In this document: positions 17,885 through 27,298 of the stretch, piece after piece
How positions within the stretch are numbered: position 1 is the stretch's first letter
Layout of the letters: every line of letters begins with the position of its first letter
Origin: Nostoc desertorum CM1-VF14
GTDB lineage: Bacteria; Cyanobacteriota; Cyanobacteriia; Cyanobacteriales; Nostocaceae
NCBI GenBank assembly: GCA_019359245.1
Contig: JAHHHR010000025.1
Coordinates: 45,476-109,475 of the forward strand
Direction of reading: 5' to 3'
DNA length: 64,000 nt
Notes under the pieces: generated by a model
What the model was told of the DNA's origin: nothing
Database searches by the model: none
Seen by the model: the letters and a program-made list of their open reading frames with translations, nothing else
Position numbers and translations under genes: made by a program

Positions 17885-20800
17885 ATGTTTCAAAATGTTT
17901 TAACTATTTGGGGATGGGACTGGCTATCTTTTGGATTAGCACAAATGAGTTTAGCTCAGGAAGTATTAACTCCAGAAGAAGCATCAGTCATGTTTTCTGG
18001 CCCTCAATTCTTGGTAGCATTGCTGGCTGGAGTCTTAATGGCATTTGCCTTTCAATTATTACTTACTAATTTTTCAGTCGCTGTAGGAATTTCATCTTGG
18101 GAAATTGACTCAGATTCTGATGATGAGTCAGAAAGTTTGGGTAGTAAAATTCGTGCGACTCAGACCAAAATTGGTGCTTGGGCGTTGCTAACCGTTAGTA
18201 TTGCGTTATTTATTGCTTGTTTTCTGGCGGTAAAACTTAGCTTAATCGAAAGTGAATCTCTAGGAGCAATTATTGGTGTAGTCATCTGGTCTACCTATTT
18301 CTCACTGGTGATTTGGTTCGGTTCATCAGCAGTAGGTTCTTTTATTGGTTCTATCGCTAGTACTGTCACTTCTGGTTTTCAAACTCTGATGGGTACAGCA
18401 ACCGCTGGAATCGGTGCTAATAATGCCAAGAAACAACTGGTTTCTACCGCTGAAGATATTACAGCCGCAGTCCGGCGAGAATTAACTTCAGGTTTTAATC
18501 CTGAAGGTATTAGAAATACACTCCAAACTTCTTTAGGCTCTTTGCAACTGCCAAAGCTGGATATCACAGAAATTCGTAACCAATTTGACCAGCTTCTTAA
18601 AGATACGGATTTACAATCTATTGCTAACAGCGACTTACTGCAAAATATCAATCGTCAAACCTTTGTTGATTTAATTAGCAGTCGCACAGATTTGTCTAAA
18701 GAAGAAATAAATCGCATTGCTGACCAATTTCAAGGTGCTTGGCAACAAGCTTTAAATCGCAGCAATCCAACAGAGCAAGTAATTAAGTTACTTAAGTCTG
18801 CTACTCCCGAAGAATTGGATTCAGATCAATTAGGTGAACGGCTTCAAGAACTGGTTACAGTTGGAGGTGGGAATGGTAAACAAAGCAATGGTGTAATGAA
18901 ACAAGCTATTCGATATGGCTTGAGTGCGGCTGCACCAGCAGTTATGGAGCGGGTCAACCTTTCCAATATCGATGTGAACAAAATTACTAATCAGTTACAA
19001 AAACTGAAAGAAAAAGTTCAAGATGTCGATGTCAATCAAATCACGGAACAATTACAAAAGTTTAGAGATGAAGCAACAGAACAAGTATCTGCAAGGTTGC
19101 CGATATCACCTGAAAACACAATTAAGGCAGATGTAAAAGACTACATATTGAATTCGTTTCCTTGGCATTTTAACCGCATTACCCTAAGAGATGAATTTAA
19201 AGAACTCATCTATGACGTTAATGCAGATCCGACAACTGTGAGACGAGAGTTGGAAGAACTCAATCAAGAATATTTTACCAACTTGCTGAAGCAACGGGGT
19301 GATATTAGCGAACTCAGGGTGAAAGAAATTTCCGAACAAATGGAAAGCGATCGCCTGGAAGTTTTAGAAACTGTAAAACAGGCTCAAGCGCGGGAAAAAG
19401 GTCAAGATTTCCGTAGCCGCATCGAAGATTATCTACGTTCTACCGGGAAAGAAGAACTCAACCCTGAAGGTATTGAACGCGACTTTGCTCGATTAGTGGA
19501 AGATCCAGAAGCTGGGTTTGAAGATTTAAGCAATCGCTTCGGACAATTTGACCGCGACACCTTGGTACAATTGCTCCAGCAACGTCAAGATATCAGCGAA
19601 GAGGAAGCTAATAATATTGTTGGTCAACTTGAAAGCAGCCGCGATAATTTCTTGAATCGTGCAAGAGAACTGCAAGAACAAGCAAAAGCCAGAGCAGATG
19701 AACTGCGCCAAAGAGTTGAAGATTATCTGCGAAATACTAACAAAGACGAACTCAATCCCGAAAGTATCAAACGTGAGTTTAGAACCTTACTAGATGATCC
19801 ACAAGCTGGAATTAGCCTTTTACGATCGCGCTTATCGCAATTTGACCGGGATACACTAGTCCAATTGCTCAATCAACGTCAAGATTTGAGCGAAGAACAG
19901 ATAAACCAAACTCTCGATCAAATCGAAGCAGTCCGAGATAGTATTTTGCAAGTACCACAGCAAGCGAAAGAACAGTACGAAAAGACGACAAAAGCGATCA
20001 CAGAATATCTTCGTAATACCAACTTGGAAGAACTTGATCCAGAAGGTATCAGGAGTGATTTGGAAAAATTACTCGATGATCCAAAAGCAGGAGCTTTAGC
20101 ACTGCGCGATCGCTTATCTCAGGTTGATCGAGAAACCTTGGTTCAACTCGTGAGTCAGCGAGGAGATTTGAGCCAAGAGCAGATTAATCAGATAATTGAT
20201 CAGGTACAAGATGCGATCGCTAGTATTGTAAGAGCGCCACGACGTTTGGCCAAGCGTACCACTCAAGTAGCTCTGGATTTTGAAGCAAATCTTGAAGATT
20301 ATCTGCGTAATACCAACAAAGAAGAACTCAATCCAGAAGCAATTAAACGCGATTTGCAACTGCTGCTATCTTCTCCCCGTGCTGGAATTGGGAGTTTAAG
20401 CGATCGCGCCTCCAAATTTGACCGTTCAACACTTGTAGCTCTGTTATCCCAACGGGAAGATATCTCAGAAGAGGAAGCTAACCGAATTGTGGATCAAATT
20501 GATTCTGTTCGCACCTCCATTGTCGAACAATTCCAGCAGATCCAGCAAAGGGTGCAATCAGTGCTTGATGGAGTTTTTGCGAGAGTTCGCAACTATCTCA
20601 ACTCGCTCGATCGTTCCGAACTCAGCTATGAAGGGATTAAGCAAGATTTTGCGAAAGTCTTCGACGATCCGCAAGCTGGATTTGAAGCATTGCGCGATCG
20701 CCTCAGTCAATTTGATCGTGACACCTTAGTTGCTGTCATCAGTTCTCGTGAGGATATCTCTCAAGAGGATGCTAACCGGATCATTGACCAAATAGAAGCG

Positions 20801-21016
20801 GCACGGGATGGCGTACTACAACGAGCCGAACACATCCAAAAAGAAACACAAAAACGCTTAAAAGCGATCCAAGAGCAAACCAAAAAGCAAGCTCAAGAAA
20901 CCAAAAAAACCGTTGCAAATGCTGCGTGGTGGTTATTTGGGACAGCATTGACTTCCCTTGCAGCTAGTGCGATCGCTGGAGCAGTTGCCGTTACAGGGTT
21001 ACCTCTACCTCGCTAA
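17885..21016 (+). CDS. Large membrane protein with six ~96-residue helical repeats
   Basis: A 1043-residue protein I cannot assign to a named family. The N-terminal ~170 residues hold three hydrophobic segments (FLVALLAGVLMAFAFQLLL, GAWALLTVSIALFIACFLA, and a segment near residue 130). A long, mostly helical, charged region follows. From about residue 415 there are six repeats spaced ~96 residues (starts near 415, 508, 606, 703, 798 and 897). Repeats 2-6 share EDYLRNTNKEELNPE, FDRDTLVxLLxQR and EDISEEEANRIVDQI; the first is divergent. A final hydrophobic segment is near residues 1015-1040. It probably projects a long repeat rod from the membrane. The stop is followed by a strong terminator. 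Confidence 0.7.
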   Translation: MFQNVLTIWGWDWLSFGLAQMSLAQEVLTPEEASVMFSGPQFLVALLAGVLMAFAFQLLLTNFSVAVGISSWEIDSDSDDESESLGSKIRATQTKIGAWALLTVSIALFIACFLAVKLSLIESESLGAIIGVVIWSTYFSLVIWFGSSAVGSFIGSIASTVTSGFQTLMGTATAGIGANNAKKQLVSTAEDITAAVRRELTSGFNPEGIRNTLQTSLGSLQLPKLDITEIRNQFDQLLKDTDLQSIANSDLLQNINRQTFVDLISSRTDLSKEEINRIADQFQGAWQQALNRSNPTEQVIKLLKSATPEELDSDQLGERLQELVTVGGGNGKQSNGVMKQAIRYGLSAAAPAVMERVNLSNIDVNKITNQLQKLKEKVQDVDVNQITEQLQKFRDEATEQVSARLPISPENTIKADVKDYILNSFPWHFNRITLRDEFKELIYDVNADPTTVRRELEELNQEYFTNLLKQRGDISELRVKEISEQMESDRLEVLETVKQAQAREKGQDFRSRIEDYLRSTGKEELNPEGIERDFARLVEDPEAGFEDLSNRFGQFDRDTLVQLLQQRQDISEEEANNIVGQLESSRDNFLNRARELQEQAKARADELRQRVEDYLRNTNKDELNPESIKREFRTLLDDPQAGISLLRSRLSQFDRDTLVQLLNQRQDLSEEQINQTLDQIEAVRDSILQVPQQAKEQYEKTTKAITEYLRNTNLEELDPEGIRSDLEKLLDDPKAGALALRDRLSQVDRETLVQLVSQRGDLSQEQINQIIDQVQDAIASIVRAPRRLAKRTTQVALDFEANLEDYLRNTNKEELNPEAIKRDLQLLLSSPRAGIGSLSDRASKFDRSTLVALLSQREDISEEEANRIVDQIDSVRTSIVEQFQQIQQRVQSVLDGVFARVRNYLNSLDRSELSYEGIKQDFAKVFDDPQAGFEALRDRLSQFDRDTLVAVISSREDISQEDANRIIDQIEAARDGVLQRAEHIQKETQKRLKAIQEQTKKQAQETKKTVANAAWWLFGTALTSLAASAIAGAVAVTGLPLPR

Positions 21017-21029
21017 AATTCATCATAAA

Positions 21030-21070
21030 TTTATAAAAAAAGTGGTAATTAATGCCACTTTTTTTATAAA
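21030..21070 (+). terminator. Intrinsic terminator, 16-bp stem
   Basis: Perfect inverted repeat TTTATAAAAAAAGTGG (21030-21045) and its complement (21055-21070) with a nine-base loop, giving an A-run on one side and a T-run on the other. It lies just 14 bases after the repeat-protein stop codon. Confidence 0.85.
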
Positions 21071-21669
21071 TAAAACAAACTACCCCCAAGACACTATCAT
21101 GACTTTATTATTCCGATATAGATTACAAAACCCTATCTGAGCAAAGGTTTTAAAATTTTTTGTGGTGAGAGGAAAAAAAGAAGATTAATTATTATTTCTT
21201 ATAGATAGAAAAAAGTAGCCTTGAGAGTAATATCATAATCTTGTGATTGTAATACAAAAAAAACATCGTAAGATTTATGCGATTGCGTACTAAAAATCTG
21301 CTTGTTCCCTAGCAGCCTAGTACTGTAAGCAATGAATACATAAGGCACAAGGATATTAACATGATTTTTGGCGCAATCTTGATGCCAAATCATTAATATA
21401 TGCGGTGCTTCTCAAATCTTTAGGCTTAACAGAAACGCCTGTTCTAATCAGGTGTGGTTCAGTTATTTCTTACAACTTGTTATTTCTCCACCTTGTTTTC
21501 TCGGCATTGCTGAATAAAAGTGTGAAATTCAAAAATTTAATGTTTGAAGCTGGTTCCTTTGCGCCTTTGGGGTAAAGGAAATTCATACTCTTAATCAGTA
21601 ACACCGTTTTCTGATGGAGAAGTCACGAGGTAATTTGTTTTACCCTCTAAATTCAGGAAAAGCGCATTT
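21071..21669. other. Intergenic region upstream of the RTX gene
   Basis: About 600 AT-rich bases. A minus-strand open frame at 21199-21393 has no family signature and I do not support it as a gene. The region should hold the promoter of the RTX-repeat gene. Confidence 0.45.
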
Positions 21670-22527
21670 ATGGACGACATTCTTGATCTCTCTAGCCTTA
21701 TTCCCGGCAACCTTACCGTGAATCTTCCTAACAACTCTATCCAAACCGGCGGTAGTGGTAACAGAGTCATTAACGGCACTAGTGGCAGTGATGTCCTTCT
21801 CGGTGGTAGTGGCAGCGATCGCATCGATGGCGGTGGTGGCAACGATGTGATTACCGGTGGTAGTGGCAACAATACCCTTATCGGTGGTGCTGGCAACGAT
21901 GTGATTACTGGTGGTAGTGGTAGAGATAGTATCATTGGCGGTACTGGCAACGATGTGATTACTGGTGGTGGTGACAATGATCGCCTCATTGCTGGTAATG
22001 GCAACGATACCCTTGTCGGTGGTAGTGGCAACGATACCCTGCTCGGTGAGAGTGGCAACGATAGCCTCATTGGCGGTAATGGCAACGATGTCATTGGCGG
22101 TGGTGATGGCAACGATGTCCTTGGCGGTGGTAGTGGTAATGATCGCCTCGTTGGCGGTAATGGCAACGATCGCCTCGTTGGCAGTAGTGGAACTGATACT
22201 CTTGTTGGAGGATCGGGTAATGATCGTTTCCAGTTCAACGCAGTTTCAGATAGTCCTGCTGGATCTGGACGGGATGTTATCACTGACTTTTTTGGCAACG
22301 GTAACTTGCCAGGTGACCTAATCGATCTATCTTTCATCGACGCCAACTCCACTATAGGGGGCAACCAAACCTTCACCTTCATTGGATCTGGCGCATTTTC
22401 CGCAGCTGGCCAGGCTCGTTATTCAGGAGGTATTCTTCAAGCTAGTAATGATGGGGATGTATCGGCTGAATTTGAGATTCGGCTGGCAGGTGCACCATCA
22501 CTAGGGGCAAGCGACCTTATTCTTTAA
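21670..22527 (+). CDS. RTX (hemolysin-type calcium-binding) repeat protein
   Basis: A 285-residue protein. From about residue 30 to 185 it is a run of glycine-rich nonapeptides of the form GGxGNDxxx (for example GGSGNDVITGGSGNNTLIGG), which bind Ca2+ and fold into a parallel beta-roll. The C-terminal ~90 residues (FQFNAVSDSPAGSGRDVITDF and beyond) resemble the non-repeat module that follows such repeats in peptidase M10/serralysin C-terminal domains. These proteins usually leave the cell by type I secretion; no transporter is adjacent. The DNA repeats also create a long open frame on the other strand (21591-22382), which is an artefact. Confidence 0.9.
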   Translation: MDDILDLSSLIPGNLTVNLPNNSIQTGGSGNRVINGTSGSDVLLGGSGSDRIDGGGGNDVITGGSGNNTLIGGAGNDVITGGSGRDSIIGGTGNDVITGGGDNDRLIAGNGNDTLVGGSGNDTLLGESGNDSLIGGNGNDVIGGGDGNDVLGGGSGNDRLVGGNGNDRLVGSSGTDTLVGGSGNDRFQFNAVSDSPAGSGRDVITDFFGNGNLPGDLIDLSFIDANSTIGGNQTFTFIGSGAFSAAGQARYSGGILQASNDGDVSAEFEIRLAGAPSLGASDLIL

Positions 22528-22587
22528 TTGAACGGATCTGTCTTGAAAATAAGGCACGAGGCAGAATTCTAATAAATTAACAGTCAC

Positions 22588-22620
22588 AAAAAGAGGTAAG
22601 TTTAACTTGCCTCTTTTTTT
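22588..22620 (+). terminator. Intrinsic terminator of the RTX gene
   Basis: Stem AAAAAGAGGTAAG (22588-22600) with CTTGCCTCTTTTT (22606-22618), one G-T wobble, loop TTTAA, followed by more T. It lies 60 bases downstream of the RTX stop codon. Confidence 0.85.
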
Positions 22621-22691
22621 TATAGTGATTATTATGCAAATTGATTTCTGTATTTAGGCTAATGGACAAAATGCATTTGTCTTTAACTGTT

Positions 22692-22766
22692 ACGAAAAGG
22701 GCATCTGTCGATGAAGCCAGAAGCCCACACTTCGGAACCAGCAGAAGTGTGGGTAGTTCACATTAA
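22692..22766 (+). mobile_element. Remnant right end of an IS200/IS605-type element (tnpB 3' tail)
   Basis: A 25-codon open stretch, ending at TAA 22766, reads ASVDEARSPHFGTS near its middle. This resembles the C-terminal tail of cyanobacterial TnpB proteins. It overlaps a 10-bp hairpin CCCACACTTC (22724-22733) / GAAGTGTGGG (22744-22753) followed by TAGTTCAC, the arrangement seen at the subterminal right end of IS200/IS605 elements. No remaining tnpA or tnpB body lies upstream, so it is a decayed end. The identification rests on recognition of the pattern, not on an alignment. Confidence 0.55.
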
Positions 22767-23091
22767 GCTATTATGCCTTTAAATTACACAATAACTCATC
22801 AGGTTTGTTGACTGTTAACTGTCAGCAGTCAACACAGAAAAATGTGCAACTTAGATGCGCGATAGCTTAATCAATCACTCATAATTCCCACCAAAACCTT
22901 GTTCCGCGAAAACTACGCTTTTGCATCCTTCCTTGTTTGTGGGGAAGGACATTTTTCTGATAGCAATTAGCCGAACGCTGAATTATAGAAAATTACCAAT
23001 GCTTGCTCATGTCCGATCACGCCGCGTTATGCATGAGAAAATCAGGTAATACAATCGCAACAGTTGCGATGATGCCACGGAAGGAAAAAAG
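22767..23091. other. ilvD upstream region
   Basis: About 325 bases between the IS remnant and ilvD. It should contain the ilvD promoter and leader. No clear riboswitch or attenuator structure was recognised. Confidence 0.4.
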
Positions 23092-24777
23092 ATGTCGGAG
23101 AATTTGAGAAGCCAAGTAGTGACGCAAGGGGTGCAGCGATCGCCTAATCGAGCTATGCTGCGTGCAGTTGGTTTTAAAGATGAAGATTTCAATAAAGCCA
23201 TTGTCGGTATTGCCAATGGCTACAGTACGATCACTCCCTGTAATATGGGGATAAATCAACTGGCACAAAGGGCAGAGGTTGGGATTAAATCTGCCGGGGC
23301 AATGCCGCAAATATTCGGCACGATTACCATCAGCGACGGGATTTCGATGGGAACTGAAGGAATGAAATATTCCCTCGTGTCGCGAGAAGTGATTGCCGAC
23401 TCCATTGAAACCGCCTGTACCGGACAAAGTATGGACGGTGTGCTAGCGATTGGCGGTTGTGATAAAAATATGCCAGGGGCAATGCTAGCGATCGCTCGGA
23501 TGAATATCCCTGCAATATTTGTTTACGGTGGTACAATTAAACCCGGTCACTACAACGGACGCGATTTAACAGTTGTCAGTTCTTTTGAAGCTGTTGGTCA
23601 ATATAGTGCTGGAAAAATTGACGACAAAGAATTATTAGAAGTCGAAAGTCGGGCTTGTCCTGGGGCTGGTTCCTGCGGGGGAATGTTCACCGCAAACACC
23701 ATGTCTTCAGCATTTGAAGCCCTGGGGATGAGTTTGCCCTATTCTTCAACAATGGCAGCCGAAGATGCCGAAAAAGCCGACAGTACCGAAAAATCGGCAT
23801 TTGTATTAGTCGAAGCCATTCGGAAACAAATCTTGCCCCGGCAAATTATCACCCGCAAATCTATAGAGAATGCCATTTCTGTGATTATGGCGGTAGGTGG
23901 TTCGACCAATGCAGTATTGCATTTTTTAGCGATCGCCCGCGCCGCTAATGTAGAGTTAACCATAGATGACTTTGAAACCATCCGCGCCCGTGTTCCGGTT
24001 TTGTGTGATTTAAAACCAAGTGGTAAATATGTCGCTACAGATTTGCATAAAGCTGGTGGCATTCCCCAAGTAATGAAGATGCTGCTTGTGCATGATTTAT
24101 TACATGGTGATTGCCTGACTATTAGCGGTCAAACCATTGCAGAGATATTAGCAGACATCCCCGAAGAACCATCTGCTAATCAAGATGTAATTCGGACTTG
24201 GAATAACCCGATGTATCCCCAAGGACATTTAGCCATCCTCAGAGGTAATCTGGCAACAGAAGGGGCTGTCGCTAAAATTACCGGGGTGAAAAAACCAGTC
24301 ATTACGGGACTTGCACGAGTGTTTGAGTCGGAAGAAGCCTCTTTAGCAGCAATTTTGGCTGGGAAGATTCAAGCTGGTGATATTCTAGTTATCCGCTATG
24401 AAGGGCCTAAGGGCGGCCCAGGTATGCGAGAAATGTTGGCTCCCACTTCGGCAATTATCGGGGCTGGTTTGGGTGATGCGGTGGGATTAATTACCGATGG
24501 GCGCTTTTCTGGTGGTACTTATGGCATGGTAGTTGGTCATGTGGCTCCAGAAGCCGCCGTTGGTGGTGCGATCGCTCTTGTACAAGAAGGCGATAGTATT
24601 ACGATTGATGCACCTGCACGCCTCTTGCAGTTGAATATATCTGAAGAAGAATTAGCCCGTCGTCGTGCTAATTGGCAACCTCCTGCACCACGTTACACTA
24701 AAGGCGTATTAGCGAAATATGCCAAATTGGTATCTTCTAGCAGTCTTGGTGCTGTCACTGATTTAGATTTGTTTTAA
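23092..24777 (+). CDS. ilvD: Dihydroxy-acid dehydratase
   Basis: A 561-residue cytosolic enzyme that converts 2,3-dihydroxy-isovalerate and -methylvalerate into the 2-keto acids of the valine, leucine and isoleucine pathway. The IlvD/Edd family signature with the Fe-S cysteines is present: AIGGCDKNMPGAM and RACPGAGSCGGMFTANTM. The C-terminal signature GLITDGRFSGGTYGMVVGHV is present too. The length is the family norm. It starts at ATG 23092 and ends upstream of a clear terminator. It stands alone. Confidence 0.97.
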   Translation: MSENLRSQVVTQGVQRSPNRAMLRAVGFKDEDFNKAIVGIANGYSTITPCNMGINQLAQRAEVGIKSAGAMPQIFGTITISDGISMGTEGMKYSLVSREVIADSIETACTGQSMDGVLAIGGCDKNMPGAMLAIARMNIPAIFVYGGTIKPGHYNGRDLTVVSSFEAVGQYSAGKIDDKELLEVESRACPGAGSCGGMFTANTMSSAFEALGMSLPYSSTMAAEDAEKADSTEKSAFVLVEAIRKQILPRQIITRKSIENAISVIMAVGGSTNAVLHFLAIARAANVELTIDDFETIRARVPVLCDLKPSGKYVATDLHKAGGIPQVMKMLLVHDLLHGDCLTISGQTIAEILADIPEEPSANQDVIRTWNNPMYPQGHLAILRGNLATEGAVAKITGVKKPVITGLARVFESEEASLAAILAGKIQAGDILVIRYEGPKGGPGMREMLAPTSAIIGAGLGDAVGLITDGRFSGGTYGMVVGHVAPEAAVGGAIALVQEGDSITIDAPARLLQLNISEEELARRRANWQPPAPRYTKGVLAKYAKLVSSSSLGAVTDLDLF

Positions 24778-24885
24778 TTCACTTGATTATCATGTGATCT
24801 GCCCACATTGAACCTATGGTATAGGGTAGGCTTTTAAATTCATTAGATATCTCCGAAGATCACTCTTAACTGTTAACCGTCAACG

Positions 24886-24943
24886 GCATCGGGGCGTCTC
24901 TCATCCCATCTTTAAAAAGAGTGGGTTTTCCCCGATGCTTTTT
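24886..24943 (+). terminator. Intrinsic terminator downstream of ilvD
   Basis: Stem GCATCGGGG (24886-24894) with CCCCGATGC (24930-24938), followed by TTTTTATT. The 35-base loop includes a possible inner stem (CCCATC/GAGTGGG). It lies about 110 bases after the ilvD stop. Confidence 0.8.
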
Positions 24944-25418
24944 ATTAGAGTATATCGCCTCTGAGTATGAGGGTAAAAACTAGCCAAAAAACCAATGGTA
25001 TAATCTTTAGCTATTTTAATATTTTTAGCAATTTTTACTTTTAAAGGAATACAGTTGGTAAAATCTGTGCCACATCCTGGGGTTGAATTAACTTTAATAC
25101 TTCCTGCATATTTATCTACAACAATTTAATAGGCGATCGCTATTCCTAATAGAATTGCTTTGTCTACAGCTTTAGTAAAGGTGTAACAGTTCTTGGCGCA
25201 AAAAATGGGTTATTAAGTACGCTTGGTATTAAATAACAGAAATACCAGAACAGATAAACTGGAATTGCTCTGAGGATTCGCTATTATGAGCGATCGCTTC
25301 ATCCACACAAATCTGAAAATTCTAATATTTTAGGGTATAAATATTAACAATCCTTAACAGATAATACTATTAAGGATTGTTAAGAGGAGCAAAAACTGCT
25401 CACAAACTCAATTGTCAC
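24944..25418. other. Intergenic region between ilvD and the ParR-like gene
   Basis: About 475 AT-rich bases between convergent genes. A 14-bp inverted repeat lies at 25344-25383 (separate entry). No gene was recognised. Confidence 0.45.
25344..25383. repeat. 14-bp perfect inverted repeat next to the ParM/ParR-like pair
   Basis: TTAACAATCCTTAA (25344-25357) and TTAAGGATTGTTAA (25370-25383) with a 12-base loop. It lies 35 bases beyond the stop of the ParR-like gene. It has no strong T-run on the minus-strand side, so it may be a weak terminator or a DNA-binding site. Confidence 0.6.
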
Positions 25419-25898
25419 TTAAAAATCATCGAGAAACTGACTAAGGCGACTGATTACGGGGTCAACCTCTTGAGGAGGGGTAGCAACAGTATAAGAAGTG
25501 TTATTTACTACTTCTAATTGACTTGGAGACTGAATGAATGATCGATCATTGACTATGAGGGCCAGTTGTGCAACTTGTTGAGAAAGCTGCATTAGATGGC
25601 GTTCCATCGTCTCCAAACGATTAGATCCCTTGGCAAAAAAACGTTCCTCAAGTCCAGCCACTTGACGTTGCAGTTCACCAATTTGTTGTTCAATCGGTGT
25701 TCTTGCTGCTGTTTGTGGAGCAGGTTGTACAGATTCCGGTACACATAAAGATTGCCACAAGGCTTCTTTACAGAGGTCGCTGAAAGTCTTGTCTGGTTGT
25801 TTTTCCAAATAACTTTCTACTTGCGCTAACAAGCTTTCATCAGCAAGCTCTGGGTTGAACGTGACGGATTTAACTACCTTTTTTGACCATTGGAACAT
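25419..25898 (-). CDS. ParR-like partner of the actin homologue
   Basis: A 159-residue protein. The N-terminal ~50 residues (KKVVKSVTFNPELADESLLAQ, then a helix-rich stretch ending KEALWQSLC) resemble a ribbon-helix-helix DNA-binding segment. The middle and C-terminus form a coiled coil (GELQRQVAGLEERF, METMERHLMQLSQQVAQLA) ending in a short acidic tail. The gene begins five bases after the ParM-like gene, so it is its operon partner. In plasmid segregation operons the gene after parM encodes ParR, the centromere-binding adaptor, and the layout matches. The assignment is by context and shape. Confidence 0.6.
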   Translation of the reverse strand: MFQWSKKVVKSVTFNPELADESLLAQVESYLEKQPDKTFSDLCKEALWQSLCVPESVQPAPQTAARTPIEQQIGELQRQVAGLEERFFAKGSNRLETMERHLMQLSQQVAQLALIVNDRSFIQSPSQLEVVNNTSYTVATPPQEVDPVISRLSQFLDDF

Positions 25899-25903
25899 CA
25901 GCT

Positions 25904-27058
25904 TTATGCCCTAGCAGCGCGATTGGAGGATAATTGTGCCTCTCCATAAATATACTGCCCCAAAGCATTCGCCTGCCGGGAAGGTGCTGCTAAATGAGCA
26001 TTAATCTTTGCTTCTTTGAGCAGACGTTGAACGTCGTCCCAGAAGAACTCACCCCCCCCACCAGTCAGAATCACATCGGTGACACGTTCTGGCAACCAGG
26101 CGAGTACACGGCTACAGATTTCGCGAGAAAACATCTCTGTGAGGTTGGGAAGAAAATCGTCTAGGTTGGTAGGCTTGCTAGCGCCCTTAGGACGGTAATA
26201 GCGTTCACCTCTGGGTTTGTTCACAGCAGAAATCAGGGCTAGAGATTGACTATCTGCTCCCTCAATTTCGGCAGACACCAATTCATAAAACTTATTCATA
26301 CCGAAGTCTTCGCTCTTAGAAGCACCTCTGGCAAAACGGAAGTTATCTACCATCAAAAGATCGACGGTTTGATGCCCAATATCAACGATCGCCACCGATA
26401 TTTTTGTAAAATCAGGGCTGCCAGGACTTTTCTTTGGTTGAGCTTCAGACCACAGCAGGCTGCCGTAGCCCTCTGGCATTACCCATACCTTACTGACGTT
26501 CAGCGATACAGATTCGCCTCGGAAGTTCAACACATGAGGACCACCGACTTGGCTAATCAACTGTGCTTTTTCCTTTTCAAACTGCTCTAAGGAAAGAAAA
26601 GGCAGACCTAGTACAACTGAGATATCGTCCCTGAGTTTAAAGTAGCCAGCACTTGCTAATACTTTTACTAGTGCAGCCTCTACTTTAGATTGGCCGACTC
26701 CTAAATTTGCCCCAAAATCTGCTGCCAATTGACCAACAGCATATCCATTTCCTTGGTACTCCAGCCACAAATCCATTAAGGGGTCAGTAGCCCTGGCTTC
26801 AAAAACACCGCCGCGTACTTGTTCTATTGACATCTGTTTGACGTTGGCAGGAACGAACACCACACTGCCGGGTTCACGACTCACACAAGTTTTTGTGGAA
26901 GTTCTGCCTAAATCAACACTGAGAATGGTTTTCCCCGGAACACTGCCTGTCTTAGGAGGATTATTATTAACAGCATTCATAGGAGTCGATGCTGATACTC
27001 TATTCATGGGTATCGCAGCGGCATTGATGGGGGTAGCGGCGGAAGGTTGGTCTGTCAT
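25904..27058 (-). CDS. ParM/StbA-like actin-fold ATPase
   Basis: A 384-residue actin-superfamily protein. ILSVDLGRTSTKTCV (from about residue 45) is the phosphate-1 loop; VAIVDIGHQTVDLLMVD is phosphate-2; VTDVILTGGGGEFFWDDV is the adenosine motif. These fit ParM/StbA-type filament-forming ATPases. The N-terminal ~40 residues are a Pro/Asn/Ala-rich extension with a repeated PMN motif not usual for ParM. The gene is followed within five bases by a ParR-like gene. Such pairs segregate plasmids, but here they sit among chromosomal genes, so the cargo is unknown. Confidence 0.82.
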   Translation of the reverse strand: MTDQPSAATPINAAAIPMNRVSASTPMNAVNNNPPKTGSVPGKTILSVDLGRTSTKTCVSREPGSVVFVPANVKQMSIEQVRGGVFEARATDPLMDLWLEYQGNGYAVGQLAADFGANLGVGQSKVEAALVKVLASAGYFKLRDDISVVLGLPFLSLEQFEKEKAQLISQVGGPHVLNFRGESVSLNVSKVWVMPEGYGSLLWSEAQPKKSPGSPDFTKISVAIVDIGHQTVDLLMVDNFRFARGASKSEDFGMNKFYELVSAEIEGADSQSLALISAVNKPRGERYYRPKGASKPTNLDDFLPNLTEMFSREICSRVLAWLPERVTDVILTGGGGEFFWDDVQRLLKEAKINAHLAAPSRQANALGQYIYGEAQLSSNRAARA

Positions 27059-27298
27059 GAAAGCTCCTAGTTCAAACTTAACTGTAAAAAGTTGTCATGC
27101 TCATCTTACAAAAATGCGAGCAACCAGAAATTCTAGGTTGCGTCAAGTGTAGCTAGAAATACGCCAAAAATTAATTCCGGCGATACCTCCGATAAGCTCA
27201 TGCCTTCGCACATCTAGTATTATTTGGCATAGTGTAGGCGAATTTTGGCCAGATGTAACCCCTGCTTTCACTGCTTTCAAACCAAAAGCGTCCGTGTT

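Noticed and set aside
21199..21393. 64-codon minus-strand frame upstream of the RTX gene
   Set aside because: AT-rich, no domain, no convincing start context.
21591..22382. Long minus-strand open frame rich in Pro, Leu and Ser opposite the RTX gene
   Set aside because: It is the antisense image of the GGxGNDxxx codon repeats. The plus-strand protein has clear RTX motifs and a terminator after it.
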